Notes: a model not told the origin generated them from the letters alone. Counted from the first letter of the stretch, positions 27,249 to 36,873 are shown. The stretch is 64,000 bases of DNA from Aporhodopirellula rubra (GCF_014192335.1 NZ_JACHXU010000005.1:310001-374000); one strand, 5' to 3'. Program-made: numbers and translations.

Positions 27249-28934
27249 ATGCTGAAAACTCGTTCAGACATATGGGGAGTCCTCCCAATATTCTTTTCCG
27301 TCGTGATCATCGCATTCGCTACTGCGTCCGCCGGAGACACCACGTCTAAACCTGACACGTCGTCTCATACTGAAACAGATTCGAAACCGACTCCCGTCGA
27401 GACGGCGGGTTATTTGCTCGTCCCGCATGAGAAGCTCTCGGAAAAATACGACGCCGGTTTTTCGCTCTATGTCTCTGCCTGGCCGCTCCTCGACAAATAC
27501 CCGGGAAACCGATTCCAAACGGGGCTCTTCGGAACATGGATGTTTGCGAAGACCGATGAAAAACGGTCGATGGAAACCTACAGCGACATCGAGGGCGGTT
27601 TGGGATGGTGGCGTGACACCCGATTCGCCACCGAAACACCCAAATTCATCATGGGCGGCGTGGCCAAGAGTTTCAGCGAATGGGCGAACGGCCCGGGGGC
27701 GGGCAAGGGTCGCGATTGGTCGAAACCTCAAGGCAAGTACGGCATCGCACAACTAAGCCCGCATGTCGTATGGCCACCGGACGGTTTGAATCTGGAACAA
27801 GGAACCTGCAGTCAACTCTTTGGCTACGGCTACCTACCACTCCCGCTTACCGACGCCAAACAAACGACCGCGGGCGCCGACGTTCCCACCGGCGACCAAT
27901 CCTGGACGCTGTTTCTCAACACGGGAAATTTCAAAGGCCCCGTCGCCTTCTTCACGCCTTACTTCTTTTCTAAACCGAGCGTCAAAGAGCCATCGTACAG
28001 CGGCATGTTTCTGGACAGCCGCCCGGCCAACCCGAACAAGGCGATCCAGATGGAAACGCAGTACATCCCCGCCTTTCAATCAACCGACTCCAAAGGCGTG
28101 ACCTACACCCGCGTCGCTCCAACGTCGTTCCCACGTGACGCGAAAGGAACCTCGCCCGTCGTGCACCAAGCCACCGCGTATACGAGAGCCGCACTTTGGG
28201 ATTCGGTCCAGGAATGGTTCGGCGGTGGCGAACCAGTCGATGGCACCGTCGACACCGCCGCGTCGCAAGTGCATTCCTTTGCACCGGCGGGCGGTTCGAC
28301 GTGGAGGCTTTATCCGCGGGCCACGCCCAAGGAAGACAAGCGTCCGATCCGCTGGAACGCATTCGCAACCCCCGTAACACTCGGCCCGACGACCTATGGA
28401 TATCGTTGGGACGAACGACTCACCACCGAAACAGAAACCGAACAAGGCTCGCTCGTCACACTGCCGCAGTACTATCGCTTGGACGAAAACACCGCATCGA
28501 AATCCGAATGGGTTGCCGTCACGCCCGACGAGGTTCCCTCCGACACGGGTCTCGCCGACGTCGAATTCGTCAGCCCCCAACGCAAGCCATCGGAAGCCTA
28601 CGTGACTCCCGACGAACCCGACAGTTGTTGGAAAACGCCCGGTCCGTCCGCCGGCCCCTTCACCACCAAACTCGGTGACGGAAGCCTGCTGACCTATTAC
28701 TGGTATCGCTTCGCCGACCAACCCGCACTGCTGAATGCTGACCTTACCGATGCCGAGCGTGAAGAAATGCAAACGAAAGTGGAGAAACTGCACCGCACAT
28801 GGAAAAAGGATCAGGAATACTTACCGCCACCGAGAGAAGGTGAATTGGCGAGACTCGACGCGGGCGTCCTCGTCACACCGCCCGCCGGCATGGAACTTGG
28901 CTACGTACCGATCGCAACACGTCAAGAGAAGTAA
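27249..28934 (+). CDS. Large secreted protein of unknown function
   Basis: 561 residues. The N-terminus (MLKTRSDIWGVLPIFFSVVIIAFATASAG) is a signal peptide or anchor; an in-frame ATG 20 codons upstream would bury it, so 27249 is preferred. The mature part is rich in Trp, Tyr, Gly and Pro (for example GGLGWWRDTRF, LSPHVVWPPDGLNL, GSLLTYYWYRFADQP), which suggests a large beta-rich extracellular domain. I recognise no catalytic motif or family. It stands alone between the VKOR-DsbA gene and a phosphatase gene. Confidence 0.75.
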   Translation: MLKTRSDIWGVLPIFFSVVIIAFATASAGDTTSKPDTSSHTETDSKPTPVETAGYLLVPHEKLSEKYDAGFSLYVSAWPLLDKYPGNRFQTGLFGTWMFAKTDEKRSMETYSDIEGGLGWWRDTRFATETPKFIMGGVAKSFSEWANGPGAGKGRDWSKPQGKYGIAQLSPHVVWPPDGLNLEQGTCSQLFGYGYLPLPLTDAKQTTAGADVPTGDQSWTLFLNTGNFKGPVAFFTPYFFSKPSVKEPSYSGMFLDSRPANPNKAIQMETQYIPAFQSTDSKGVTYTRVAPTSFPRDAKGTSPVVHQATAYTRAALWDSVQEWFGGGEPVDGTVDTAASQVHSFAPAGGSTWRLYPRATPKEDKRPIRWNAFATPVTLGPTTYGYRWDERLTTETETEQGSLVTLPQYYRLDENTASKSEWVAVTPDEVPSDTGLADVEFVSPQRKPSEAYVTPDEPDSCWKTPGPSAGPFTTKLGDGSLLTYYWYRFADQPALLNADLTDAEREEMQTKVEKLHRTWKKDQEYLPPPREGELARLDAGVLVTPPAGMELGYVPIATRQEK

Positions 28935-29138
28935 ACATCCACCGTAAGTCTTCTGACCTAGACGAGGCAGACATGCCCCGTGCGTTGGTGTTATCAAACG
29001 AACTCGTGTTCATGTACAGCGACACTAATGATTCCCCAGTGCATTCGCCCTCTCAAGGTGCAAGCAGAATCGTCATGTTCCTGCTATCGTGGCGTCACGC
29101 TCACGCAACAGGCACCGATCGAGTAAGAACGCAACGAA

Positions 29139-29717
29139 ATGAATACGCACACGCTGCAAAATCGCTTCTACGTTCTACGACACGGTCAAAGCACCGCGAA
29201 CGAGCAATCGCTTATCGCAAGCTCTCCGGCGGTAGCAATCAATGACTATGGATTGACCGCTGCGGGACGCGAGCAAGTTCGGCGATCCATCGCATCCAAC
29301 CGCGATAACCTCGGCACAATCACTCGCGTCGTCACTTCCGATTTCTGCCGAACACGACAAACAGCAGAGATTGCATCGGATCTGCTGAACGCCCCGATTC
29401 AATCGGCCCGCGAACTCAGAGAACGGTTTTTCGGGAGTTGGGACGAGCAGTCAAATGCGAACTACCAAACCGTTTGGGATGCCGATGCCCAGGATGCCTC
29501 ACACCAACTTTGGGGCGTTGAAAGCGTTCAATCCGTCTCCAAACGAATGCTCGGCTTCCTTCGCGAGATCGATCTCGCGAGCGAAGGTAAGACTTATCTG
29601 TTCGTGTCGCACGGCGATCCGCTACAAATTTTGATCACGGCATTCGCGGGCAAAGACCTGCGGCACCACCAACAAATCCGGTCACTAGAAACCGCGGAAA
29701 TCCGCTCGCTAGCCTGA
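29139..29717 (+). CDS. Histidine phosphatase (phosphoglycerate mutase-like)
   Basis: 192 residues, cytosolic. FYVLRHGQSTANEQ carries the catalytic RHG, with the later LRERFFGSWDEQ Glu and VSHGDPLQIL His expected for the branch 1 histidine phosphatase family. Members dephosphorylate small molecules or proteins; this one is short and the substrate cannot be assigned. It is not obviously linked to its neighbours. Confidence 0.88.
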   Translation: MNTHTLQNRFYVLRHGQSTANEQSLIASSPAVAINDYGLTAAGREQVRRSIASNRDNLGTITRVVTSDFCRTRQTAEIASDLLNAPIQSARELRERFFGSWDEQSNANYQTVWDADAQDASHQLWGVESVQSVSKRMLGFLREIDLASEGKTYLFVSHGDPLQILITAFAGKDLRHHQQIRSLETAEIRSLA

Positions 29718-30213
29718 CTCCCCAGCGTAAGTCGACGCTGCAATCAGACCATCCAGCGAGTCGTGCTCAACCGAAGGTGACATCGGACAGCCTGCATAGG
29801 TTCCCATCTTGTACCTATGGGTCTTAAAAGTGCGTTCTTGCCGAATGTCGCGATACTCATACCATGACGCTGTACTCGCGAAAGTGACGATTCAGTCTCA
29901 ATCACATCGAAGGGATGCTGTTTCGAAACCTGCAATCCAAAAGCTCGAGTCGATTAGGTCACGCAAACGAAACGTACATGCATCATTCGACCTACCGACG
30001 GACGAGGCACTCAGAGCAGAAGCCTATTGGTTTTGTCTCGCAACCAATGAAACAACCGCGAGCATGCGTTTTGCCATTGCCGATGAAGAAGGCTTGCATA
30101 ACGAATTAAACAACAATTTCAACTGGAACGATCTCGTAATCACGGATCAAAACGTTCAATTGCGACCGACTCACCTTTTTTCACTTTTGACTCCGACAAC
30201 CGAGGACCACACG
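29718..30213. other. Intergenic stretch before quinone oxidoreductase gene
   Basis: 496 bp. A frame continuous with the downstream oxidoreductase is open through much of this stretch, but the protein it would add has no similarity to the family. I see no repeat, terminator or sigma-54-type site. Confidence 0.45.
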
Positions 30214-31200
30214 ATGCAAGCGATGCTAATCAAAGCGTATGGCGAAAACGCAGAATTTGAAGCTAGCGAGGTCGTCAAGCCCGAACCTCAATCCGGACAC
30301 GTGCTCGTCAAAATTGCGGCCTCCAGCGTCAACACGGTGGACACGATGATCCGCAAGATGGGCAAAGACCTCCCGCTTTCTCCCGACACACCCGCGATTC
30401 TCGGAATGGATTTTGCCGGGACCGTCGAATCGGTAGGCGAGGGAGTCAGCGACTACGCCGTCGGCGACGATGTCTACGGCTGCGCGGGTGGTCTGGCCGA
30501 CCTGCCAGGTTCATTGGCGGAATACATGGTTGCTGACAGCAAACTGATTGCCCACAAGCCAAAGAACCTTTCGATGAAAGAGGCCGCCGCGTTACCACTC
30601 GTTGCGATCACTGCCTACGAAGGACTCGTCAGAGCGCAAATTCATAAAGGGCAAAAAGTGCTCGTCCATGGCGGTTCCGGCGGCGTCGGCCACGTGGCGA
30701 TTCAACTGGCAAAGCACTTCGGTGCCGAAGTCTATTCCACCGGTGGTGGCGAAAAACAACTGGCCCTGATCGAGGAATTAGGCGCAATCGGAATCAACTA
30801 CAAAACGGAATCAGTTGAACAGTATGTGAACAAGCACACCGACGGAGCAGGTTTTGACTTGGTCTATGATTCTGTCGGTGGTGCCAACCTAACGAAATCG
30901 TTTGAGGCTGCCGCTCTGAACGCTCACGTCGCGACCACGGTTTCGATGTGTGAACTGGATTTAACTCCGGCGCACTTTAAAGGTTTATCACTACACGTTG
31001 TTTTCATGCTGATTCCGATGCTCCACAACCACAAACGAGAAGAACACGGCGAGATCCTGAGCAAAATCGCCGAGATCTCTGAGTCGGGTGGCTTAAAACC
31101 GGTACTCGATGAGCAGACATTTTCGTTAGCGAACGTGGGCGAGGCCTACGCACGATTGGAGAGCGGCAAAGGAATGGGCAAGGTCGTTATCGAAAATTAG
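30214..31200 (+). CDS. Zinc-independent quinone oxidoreductase (MDR family)
   Basis: 328 residues. MQAMLIKAYGENAEFEASEVVKPEPQ begins a GroES-like domain, and VLVHGGSGGVGHVAIQLAKHFGAEV is the NADPH-binding loop of quinone oxidoreductase-type medium-chain dehydrogenases. The catalytic zinc ligands of alcohol dehydrogenases are missing. GAGGA seven bases before the ATG at 30214 sets the start. It probably reduces quinones or enones with NADPH in the cytosol. The LLM-type oxidoreductase that follows is 106 nt away on the same strand. Confidence 0.9.
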   Translation: MQAMLIKAYGENAEFEASEVVKPEPQSGHVLVKIAASSVNTVDTMIRKMGKDLPLSPDTPAILGMDFAGTVESVGEGVSDYAVGDDVYGCAGGLADLPGSLAEYMVADSKLIAHKPKNLSMKEAAALPLVAITAYEGLVRAQIHKGQKVLVHGGSGGVGHVAIQLAKHFGAEVYSTGGGEKQLALIEELGAIGINYKTESVEQYVNKHTDGAGFDLVYDSVGGANLTKSFEAAALNAHVATTVSMCELDLTPAHFKGLSLHVVFMLIPMLHNHKREEHGEILSKIAEISESGGLKPVLDEQTFSLANVGEAYARLESGKGMGKVVIEN

Positions 31201-31306
31201 GCACGAACACGGACAGCAGTCTCAATCCTGAACTCGTCTCAGACACTTTTGAGACACCGCTGAATCATCGCGTGAGCACTCGTGACCACCGTTCTCGTCA
31301 ACGTCA

Positions 31307-32293
31307 ATGAAAAGAAAGATGTCGTCAACAACCACCTTCGACACAATCGAATTTCAAACGATCAATCGTGGCTACAACACGGTATTCCATGCGAACCGTT
31401 TGAGCCTAGGATTGGTGGTGCCGATTGAGAACTATGACAGAAGTCCCGTTCCTGAGATGGACCGTCATGTTGAACGCGTTCAACTCGCCGAACGACTCGG
31501 ATACTCCGCCGTATGGTTGCGTGACGTGCCTTTCAATGTTCCATCTTTTGGCGATGCAGGGCAAACCTACGATCCGTTCGTGTATCTAGGGTTGCTCGCC
31601 GGCAAAACCGAACGGATTGCGTTGGGTGTCGCGAGTGTCATCTTGCCTTTACGCCATCCTGCACACGTTGCCAAAGCGGCCGCGACTGTGGATGTCTTTT
31701 CGGGCGGTCGGTTGATCCTCGGCATCGCGTCGGGCGACCGTCCGGAAGAATACCCCGCCTTGCGAGTCCCATTTGCTGACCGTGGCGCCCTGTTCCGAGA
31801 GAGCTACGACTATATCAGAAAGATGAGTCAAACACGTCCCGAGACTGAAAGCGACTTTGGTCAAACGCGAGGTGATATCGATCTACTCCCCAAACCGGTA
31901 TCGGCAAAGCTGCCTTTGTTGATTACCGGAGGCAGTCAACAATCACCTGAATGGCTCGCCAAGCACGGTGACGGCTGGATGACCTATCCACGACCGTTGA
32001 CCGTGCAGGCTCTCTCGATCAACGATTGGCGACGGCGACTCGAAGAAGTTAGTCGCCCGAATCAGCCGGTCATGCAGCCACTGTACGTTGACATTACCGA
32101 AGATCCAAAGACGCCGCCGCAGCCCATTCACCTGGGTTTCCGCATCGGAACGCATCATCTCCGCGAATATCTCAGGGCACGCCAAGAGATTGGCGTCAAT
32201 CACGTAGCATTAAACCTACGATTCAACCGAGCCAATATCGAATCAACGATGAAACGCATCGCCGACGAAGTGCTACCTGACTTCAGCGAATAA
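31307..32293 (+). CDS. LLM-class flavin-dependent oxidoreductase
   Basis: 328 residues, luciferase-like TIM-barrel. LGLVVPIENYDRSP, AERLGYSAVWLRDVPFNVPSFG, RIALGVASVILPLRHPAHVAKAAATVDVFSGGRLILGIASGDRPEEY and the late YLRARQEIGVNHVALNLRF match flavin or F420-dependent monooxygenases of this class. The substrate is unknown. A second ATG four codons in (31319) is an equally possible start. It is the last intact gene before the broken ISL3-type transposase. Confidence 0.88.
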   Translation: MKRKMSSTTTFDTIEFQTINRGYNTVFHANRLSLGLVVPIENYDRSPVPEMDRHVERVQLAERLGYSAVWLRDVPFNVPSFGDAGQTYDPFVYLGLLAGKTERIALGVASVILPLRHPAHVAKAAATVDVFSGGRLILGIASGDRPEEYPALRVPFADRGALFRESYDYIRKMSQTRPETESDFGQTRGDIDLLPKPVSAKLPLLITGGSQQSPEWLAKHGDGWMTYPRPLTVQALSINDWRRRLEEVSRPNQPVMQPLYVDITEDPKTPPQPIHLGFRIGTHHLREYLRARQEIGVNHVALNLRFNRANIESTMKRIADEVLPDFSE

Positions 32294-32700
32294 TTTGGTG
32301 CGAACATGGATGCCTCACCGACAGACAAACGTCCACAACCACCCGATAGGAAACGCCCCATTATTGCTGAACGTTGTAAGGTGGTCCCCCGAAGAGCAGA
32401 CTCTGCCTCCGCAACTTTCCACTTTTCGTAGGGTGCAATCGACGGGGAGACCATCATGAACGAAGTCAGTTTTTTAGAATCCCTGGGGCAATTTTCTGCC
32501 TCAGAAACCGAACCGGTCAGGCCTTAGAAGGCAAAGACCTAGCTCAGAGAATGTGAGTTGTGATGAGTGGTCTAATTTGGGGCTCATCCGACTGACGGGT
32601 GCGCAAGGCTGAGTGCGATCGAAAGCTCGGCACATGGTAGTAAAAGTGTGGACATGCCATCTTTCAAGGAGATTTCTCACGTCTTCTTTGAAAAACCCAC
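32294..32700. other. Intergenic stretch at left edge of island
   Basis: 407 bp. It includes a 23-codon ORF (32456-32527) after GGGGAGA, too short to call. The sequence leads into the ISL3-type transposase; I could not find a terminal inverted repeat for that element. Confidence 0.4.
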
Positions 32701-33305
32701 ATGTCCACCACCTTGTTGTATCAGTCCTTTGGCATCCGTGGCTACCGGCAGCCCCGGATCGAGTTCACCGGAGGTGTCACACGATTTCATGTCGAGCCAC
32801 GTGAAAAGACGGTTTGCTGTCCAATGTGCGGCAGTCGAAACGTGATCCGTCTAGGGTTCAAGCAACGAGAATTTCGGGCTTCTCCGATCGGCCTGAAACA
32901 AACCGTCGTCGTCGCCGCCTTACCTCGTGTGCAGTGTCATGATTGCGGGACCGTTCGCCAAATCAAAATTGATTTTGCCGAAATCCGCCGAAGCTACACC
33001 AAGGGCTGGGCCAAATGCGCTTTGCAGTTGACCCGCAGCATAACGATTAAGGACGTCGCAGACCTGCCTGGCGTTACCTGGGACGTGATCAAAGAAATCA
33101 AAAAGAAGGACCTCCAGCGACGTTTCGCCAACCCCGTCGCTGAAGGACGTCCGGCGAATCACCATCGATGAAATCTGCATTGGCAAAGGCCACCGCTATG
33201 TGACGCTTGTAATGGACCTGGACAGCGGTGCAATTACCTTCGTGGGAGAAGGCAAATCGGCCGATTCGCTGGCATTTTCTTGGAAGCGACTGGGGCGTCG
33301 GCGAC
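32701..33305 (+). pseudogene. Broken ISL3-type transposase
   Basis: The first 145 or so codons read as an ISL3-family transposase N-terminus with the zinc finger CPMCGSRNV...VQCHDCG. An extra C in the CCCC run at 33132-33135 shifts the frame. Reading on in the next frame gives DVRRITIDEICIGKGHRYVTLVMDLDSG and GKSADSLAFSWKRLG, the start of the DDE catalytic domain. Similarity ends near 33305, just before the end of the FecR gene on the other strand. So about half the transposase is present and it is inactive. Confidence 0.85.
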
Positions 33306-33322
33306 ATTCACAGAGGTCTCGG

Positions 33323-34732
33323 CTACCCAACCAAGTCTTGTGGTTTACCTCGGCTTACCCAAATGCGTTCCACCGACAGTCCAAGGTCGTCGCCGAGTGT
33401 ACTGAATTGAATAAAAAACGGAACAAGCTCTTCCATTCGCGGGTAACGTGATCGCGTTTCAAATTCTGGCCAAGTCCCATCGGAATTCGCAATGCTGTGC
33501 CGGAACACTGTGAAAGGGATGCTGACGGTATGCCAGCCGTCATCCTGCATCCAGTCCGCGTGCGTCTCTTGATACTCATGATTGGGAATGACCCCTTTGA
33601 AATCAGTCCGCCGGGATTCAAACAGCACCTGATAAAAGCCTGACTTTTTCATGCGAATTCGAAAGTTCAAATAGCTGTCATTATGAATTCGAAACAAGCC
33701 ATCTGTGTAGTCCACATTGGAAGTAATCGTGTAGTTCAGACCCCAGCGATTTGAAACGGGAACTGCAGTAACCGCTCCAGGTGAGGACTTGAGTATCTCA
33801 CCTGCAATCCAACTCTCCGGGAGTCCGTTCTCAAGGTTCGCTTCCCAAGTATCTGGAAGTTGGGAAACTTGTTCCGCAAGCATTTCGACACTGGATGAGA
33901 CGGTTGCTTTTTGATTCGCTTTAACATCAACTTGGTTTCCGTCTTCGATCCGGCGCATCACCACATGCCCATGATTGACCCGAAGTTTCGTCGTTATCGA
34001 ATCGGCGGTAATTGCCAATTCGGTTCCGAGCACCTCAAGCACTGCCTTCGGGGTGACTACCAGGAGCGGCTTACCAGCTGGTTGCGGCTTAACAGAGAGC
34101 AGCAAGTTTCCATTCTCCGACTCCACTTTTTTTTGGCCATCCTGGACGCTGCAAACAACCTCCGCGGGCCCAAACATTTTGACCGCAGTGCCATCAAGGA
34201 ACTCAATCTCGATTGAACCCGCCATCGCTTCGATCGAAAACGACTGATGAGAGTGAACGGCCATTCCAAGCTTAACTCTATTGTCAAGAGCCGCGAGCCG
34301 ACCTTCGGCCATCGTAACCTTGCCGATCACCTGTCTTGTAGCTTCCAGCCCCGAAGGATTCGTATCCGATGCGGTACCCTTCGTGATCGCTTCAGCCACA
34401 CGTAAGTCTTTCGAAAACGTGCGAGGATATCTCAGAAAACTCCAGCACCCCAAAGCAAACAAAGCCGACGCTGCCATCACGACCAACGCAACCCTCCAGG
34501 TTGGCAAGGACGCAGGTGTCGTTGCAAGACTTGGCACCACTTTGCTCGATGGCAGACGATCATTCAATCCCAGTTCATAGCAGGAAACATGATCTACCAA
34601 ATGTTCGGCCAACAGCCGACTAAATTCGCGATCTGCCAGCCTGCTCTGAAATTCAGCAAACTGGCTATCATCCAAGTCCTCGTCCAGATAGCGTGAAATA
34701 AGCTCTTGAGAGATCATGTCTTTTTCATTCAT
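33323..34732 (-). CDS. FecR-domain anti-sigma or sensor protein
   Basis: 469 residues. A short cytosolic N-terminus (MNEKDMISQELISRYLDEDLDD) is an anti-sigma-like region, followed by one membrane helix (VALVVMAASALFALGCWSF) and a periplasmic FecR domain (LGMAVHSHQSFSIEAMAGSIEIEFLDGTAVKMFGPAEV...LEVLGTELAI). The last 170 residues (NRWGLNYTITSNVDYTDGLF...LNFRIRMKKSGFYQVLFESRR) look like a beta-sandwich of the carbohydrate-binding kind; that reading is tentative. Its ATG overlaps the stop of the ECF sigma gene as ATGA, so the two are coupled. It would hold the sigma factor until a signal, perhaps a sugar, is sensed. Confidence 0.87.
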   Translation of the reverse strand: MNEKDMISQELISRYLDEDLDDSQFAEFQSRLADREFSRLLAEHLVDHVSCYELGLNDRLPSSKVVPSLATTPASLPTWRVALVVMAASALFALGCWSFLRYPRTFSKDLRVAEAITKGTASDTNPSGLEATRQVIGKVTMAEGRLAALDNRVKLGMAVHSHQSFSIEAMAGSIEIEFLDGTAVKMFGPAEVVCSVQDGQKKVESENGNLLLSVKPQPAGKPLLVVTPKAVLEVLGTELAITADSITTKLRVNHGHVVMRRIEDGNQVDVKANQKATVSSSVEMLAEQVSQLPDTWEANLENGLPESWIAGEILKSSPGAVTAVPVSNRWGLNYTITSNVDYTDGLFRIHNDSYLNFRIRMKKSGFYQVLFESRRTDFKGVIPNHEYQETHADWMQDDGWHTVSIPFTVFRHSIANSDGTWPEFETRSRYPRMEELVPFFIQFSTLGDDLGLSVERIWVSRGKPQDLVG

Positions 34733-35322
34733 GATACAGATCCTGCTTCCGCATTCAACGCTAACTTACGTTCGATGCACTCCCGCAACGCGGTGCGGCC
34801 TCGATACAAAGCTTTGCGAATCGTCTCCGTTGGCTGCCCCACCGACTCAGCGACATCCGCCAAGCTGAGCTGTTTGGAATACCGCAGGTGGATGAGCCGC
34901 GTCAAGAGCGGGCTCAAGTGCCCAAGGCATTCAACCAATGCTCTCTTCCTTGGTTCCGGTTCGTTGGCCGATTGCAACTGCTCAAAACCGTCAACCAATT
35001 GGTCAATTTGCTCGTCGCTCAGCGTTTGCCCACTTCGAGATCGAGTTCGCCAATACGCCGCAATGCGACGCCGTGCAATCGAACGCGCCCAAGCACCAAA
35101 GTTGGAACCCAGCTCAAACGTGTCGGCATTTTCCCATATCGCCACACTAACATCCTGCAAAGTGTCTTCTGCAGCATCGAAGTCACGCATCACAGCGAAA
35201 ATGAACGCCAGCAAAGACGATCGGTGTTTGATCAGTAGTCGCGCGACGTGCTCAGGGTGTTCTTGCGCACTGCTTTCATCGTTACCACATACGGCAGAAT
35301 CGTTAGTCATTGTTTCAGGCAT
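34729..35322 (-). CDS. ECF sigma factor, Rhodopirellula/Verrucomicrobium type
   Basis: 197 residues. Region 2 (LLAFIFAVMRDFDAAEDTLQDVSVAIWENADTF, NFGAWARSIARRRIAAYWR) and region 4 (LIHLRYSKQLSLADVAESVGQPTETIRKALYRGRTALREC) are those of the planctomycete/verrucomicrobial group of ECF sigma factors. The ATG at 35322 is chosen; a longer frame runs to 35553 but through the inverted repeat at 35395-35507. An ATG 4 codons later is also possible. It is coupled to the FecR gene by an ATGA overlap and diverges from the DUF1559 gene, so it probably controls the sugar-use genes. Confidence 0.87.
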   Translation of the reverse strand: MPETMTNDSAVCGNDESSAQEHPEHVARLLIKHRSSLLAFIFAVMRDFDAAEDTLQDVSVAIWENADTFELGSNFGAWARSIARRRIAAYWRTRSRSGQTLSDEQIDQLVDGFEQLQSANEPEPRKRALVECLGHLSPLLTRLIHLRYSKQLSLADVAESVGQPTETIRKALYRGRTALRECIERKLALNAEAGSVS

Positions 35323-35394
35323 CGAAGGTGTAAAATCCAGCGTTCGGGCTGGCTCGCTATGCGCATGATTGCCAAGGAAGCTCAATCGCCATTT

Positions 35395-35507
35395 CGGGAC
35401 AAAAACGCCAGCATTACGTACAAAAAACACCCTAGTGTTGTCTATCGCCCCCGAAAAGCCATCTCCGGGGGCTTTACTTGAAAAAAAACGGAGGAGTTTT
35501 TGTCCCG
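35395..35507. repeat. Nested inverted repeats between sigma factor and DUF1559 genes
   Basis: CGGGACAAAAAC (35395-35406) and GTTTTTGTCCCG (35496-35507) are perfect 12-bp inverted repeats bounding 113 bp. Inside lie AACAC/GTGTT and GCCCCCG/CGGGGGC hairpins. The element could be a MITE-like insertion, an operator pair for the divergent promoters, or a leader structure. Confidence 0.6.
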
Positions 35508-35609
35508 ATCCAGCCAACCAACTGCCTTGGCGTACAACCAGCCCAATCTTCATTGGGAATATTTAAGGTTTCTTTCTGTGGCATTCTTTACAATGGGAGT
35601 GATGACTAA

Positions 35610-36851
35610 ATGAGAGTTCAAATGAGACAGGTTCACCGCGGTTTTACACTGGTTGAATTGCTAGTTGTGATTGCGATCATCGGCGTTTTGGTTGGCCTGC
35701 TGTTGCCGGCAGTTCAAGCTGCTCGCGAGGCGGCTCGTCGCATGTCGTGCAGCAATAACTTCAAGCAAATTGGATTGGGGCTGCACAACTACCACGCGGC
35801 CTACAATCAACTGCCCGTGCATAGCGGTGGAACCAACAGCCTAGGTGGTGGTGCGTCCGGTGGCAACGGCACGACTGGAGGCGGTAACAATGAAATGCGG
35901 CTCAGTTATTTGGTAGGCATGTTGCCGTTTATCGAACAACAAGCGTTGTGGGAGCAGGTATCCAATGGCAGTCGCCGAAATGCCGACCCTGCCGTAACGA
36001 TGACTGGTTCTTGGAGTCCGATGGGGCCCGTTCCTTGGCAGGCTGCTTACGCTCCTTGGATGACCGAAGTGCCTGGCTTTCGGTGCCCCAGTGACCCTGG
36101 CGTTGGCTTGCCGGCGATGGGGCGAACCAACTACGCAGCGTGTTATGGCGATTCGGGATACTGCTTGCACGAACCGATTCTCAAAGCGGACGGTACCGCA
36201 AACACTGGAAATTGGTGGGGGAGTGCTACGGAAATGGTGAGGGCGAGTCATCGGGGCGTGTTTGTGCATCGGCAAAAGATGGCCTTTCGAGACGTGCTAG
36301 ACGGCTTGGCAAACACGATTATGGCGGGGGAAATCGCGACGGATTTGGGTGACCTGGATACGCGAACCGAACCTGGCGTTGCCACGACAAGTACAACAGC
36401 CAATCCGGCGGATGGTGTCTATGACAACCCATCTGCATGTGACGGACAAATCAATCCGACCCGTCCTCAATTTTGGATTACGTCTGCGGGATCGAGTTCC
36501 GCCGATCGCCGAGGATATCGCTGGGCTGACGGAGCGGCGCGGTACACGCTTGTCACCACGATTCGCCCTCCCAATTCACCTCTATGTCAGGCCAGCGGTG
36601 GTGATGTTCGCGGAGGCAACTTGTCGGTCAGCAGCCGACATCAAGGTGGGGCCCATGTTTTGATGGGAGATGGTGCCGTGAAGTTCGTCACTGATTCAAT
36701 TGAAGCGGGGAACAGCAAGGCCGCGATGGTGTATCGAACGCCCGGTGGCTCTCCGCCGGGGGCAAATCAAGTTGGCGCCAATAGCCCGTATGGTCTTTGG
36801 GGCGCGCTTGGTTCTCGAGCGGCTAAGGAGACGATCGAGACCGAACTGTAA
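35610..36851 (+). CDS. DUF1559 protein with type IV pilin-like N-terminus
   Basis: 413 residues. GFTLVELLVVIAIIGVLVGLLLPAVQAAREAARR is a class III prepilin leader and helix, cut after the Gly by a prepilin peptidase. It is followed by the DUF1559 signature (MSCSNNFKQIGLGLHNYHAAYNQLP) and the C-terminal SSRHQGGAHVLMGDGAVKFVTDSI, found in very many planctomycete proteins. They are thought to form pseudopili or surface fibres, often near sugar-use genes, possibly binding a glycan. GGGAGTG precedes the ATG. A strong terminator follows. Alternative start at 35622. Confidence 0.92.
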   Translation: MRVQMRQVHRGFTLVELLVVIAIIGVLVGLLLPAVQAAREAARRMSCSNNFKQIGLGLHNYHAAYNQLPVHSGGTNSLGGGASGGNGTTGGGNNEMRLSYLVGMLPFIEQQALWEQVSNGSRRNADPAVTMTGSWSPMGPVPWQAAYAPWMTEVPGFRCPSDPGVGLPAMGRTNYAACYGDSGYCLHEPILKADGTANTGNWWGSATEMVRASHRGVFVHRQKMAFRDVLDGLANTIMAGEIATDLGDLDTRTEPGVATTSTTANPADGVYDNPSACDGQINPTRPQFWITSAGSSSADRRGYRWADGAARYTLVTTIRPPNSPLCQASGGDVRGGNLSVSSRHQGGAHVLMGDGAVKFVTDSIEAGNSKAAMVYRTPGGSPPGANQVGANSPYGLWGALGSRAAKETIETEL

Positions 36852-36873
36852 TTGTCGGTTTTGTCACATGCAA

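Noticed and set aside
29809-30213. N-terminal extension of the quinone oxidoreductase
   Set aside because: The 135 extra codons have no family match, and GAGGA sits before the ATG at 30214, which begins exactly where the family begins.
32456-32527. 23-codon ORF with a good ribosome site
   Set aside because: Too short, no similarity, next to a broken mobile element. It may be a relic but cannot be called a gene.
34735-35320. Open plus-strand frame opposite the sigma factor
   Set aside because: It is a mirror of a well-supported coding sequence and has no signature of its own.
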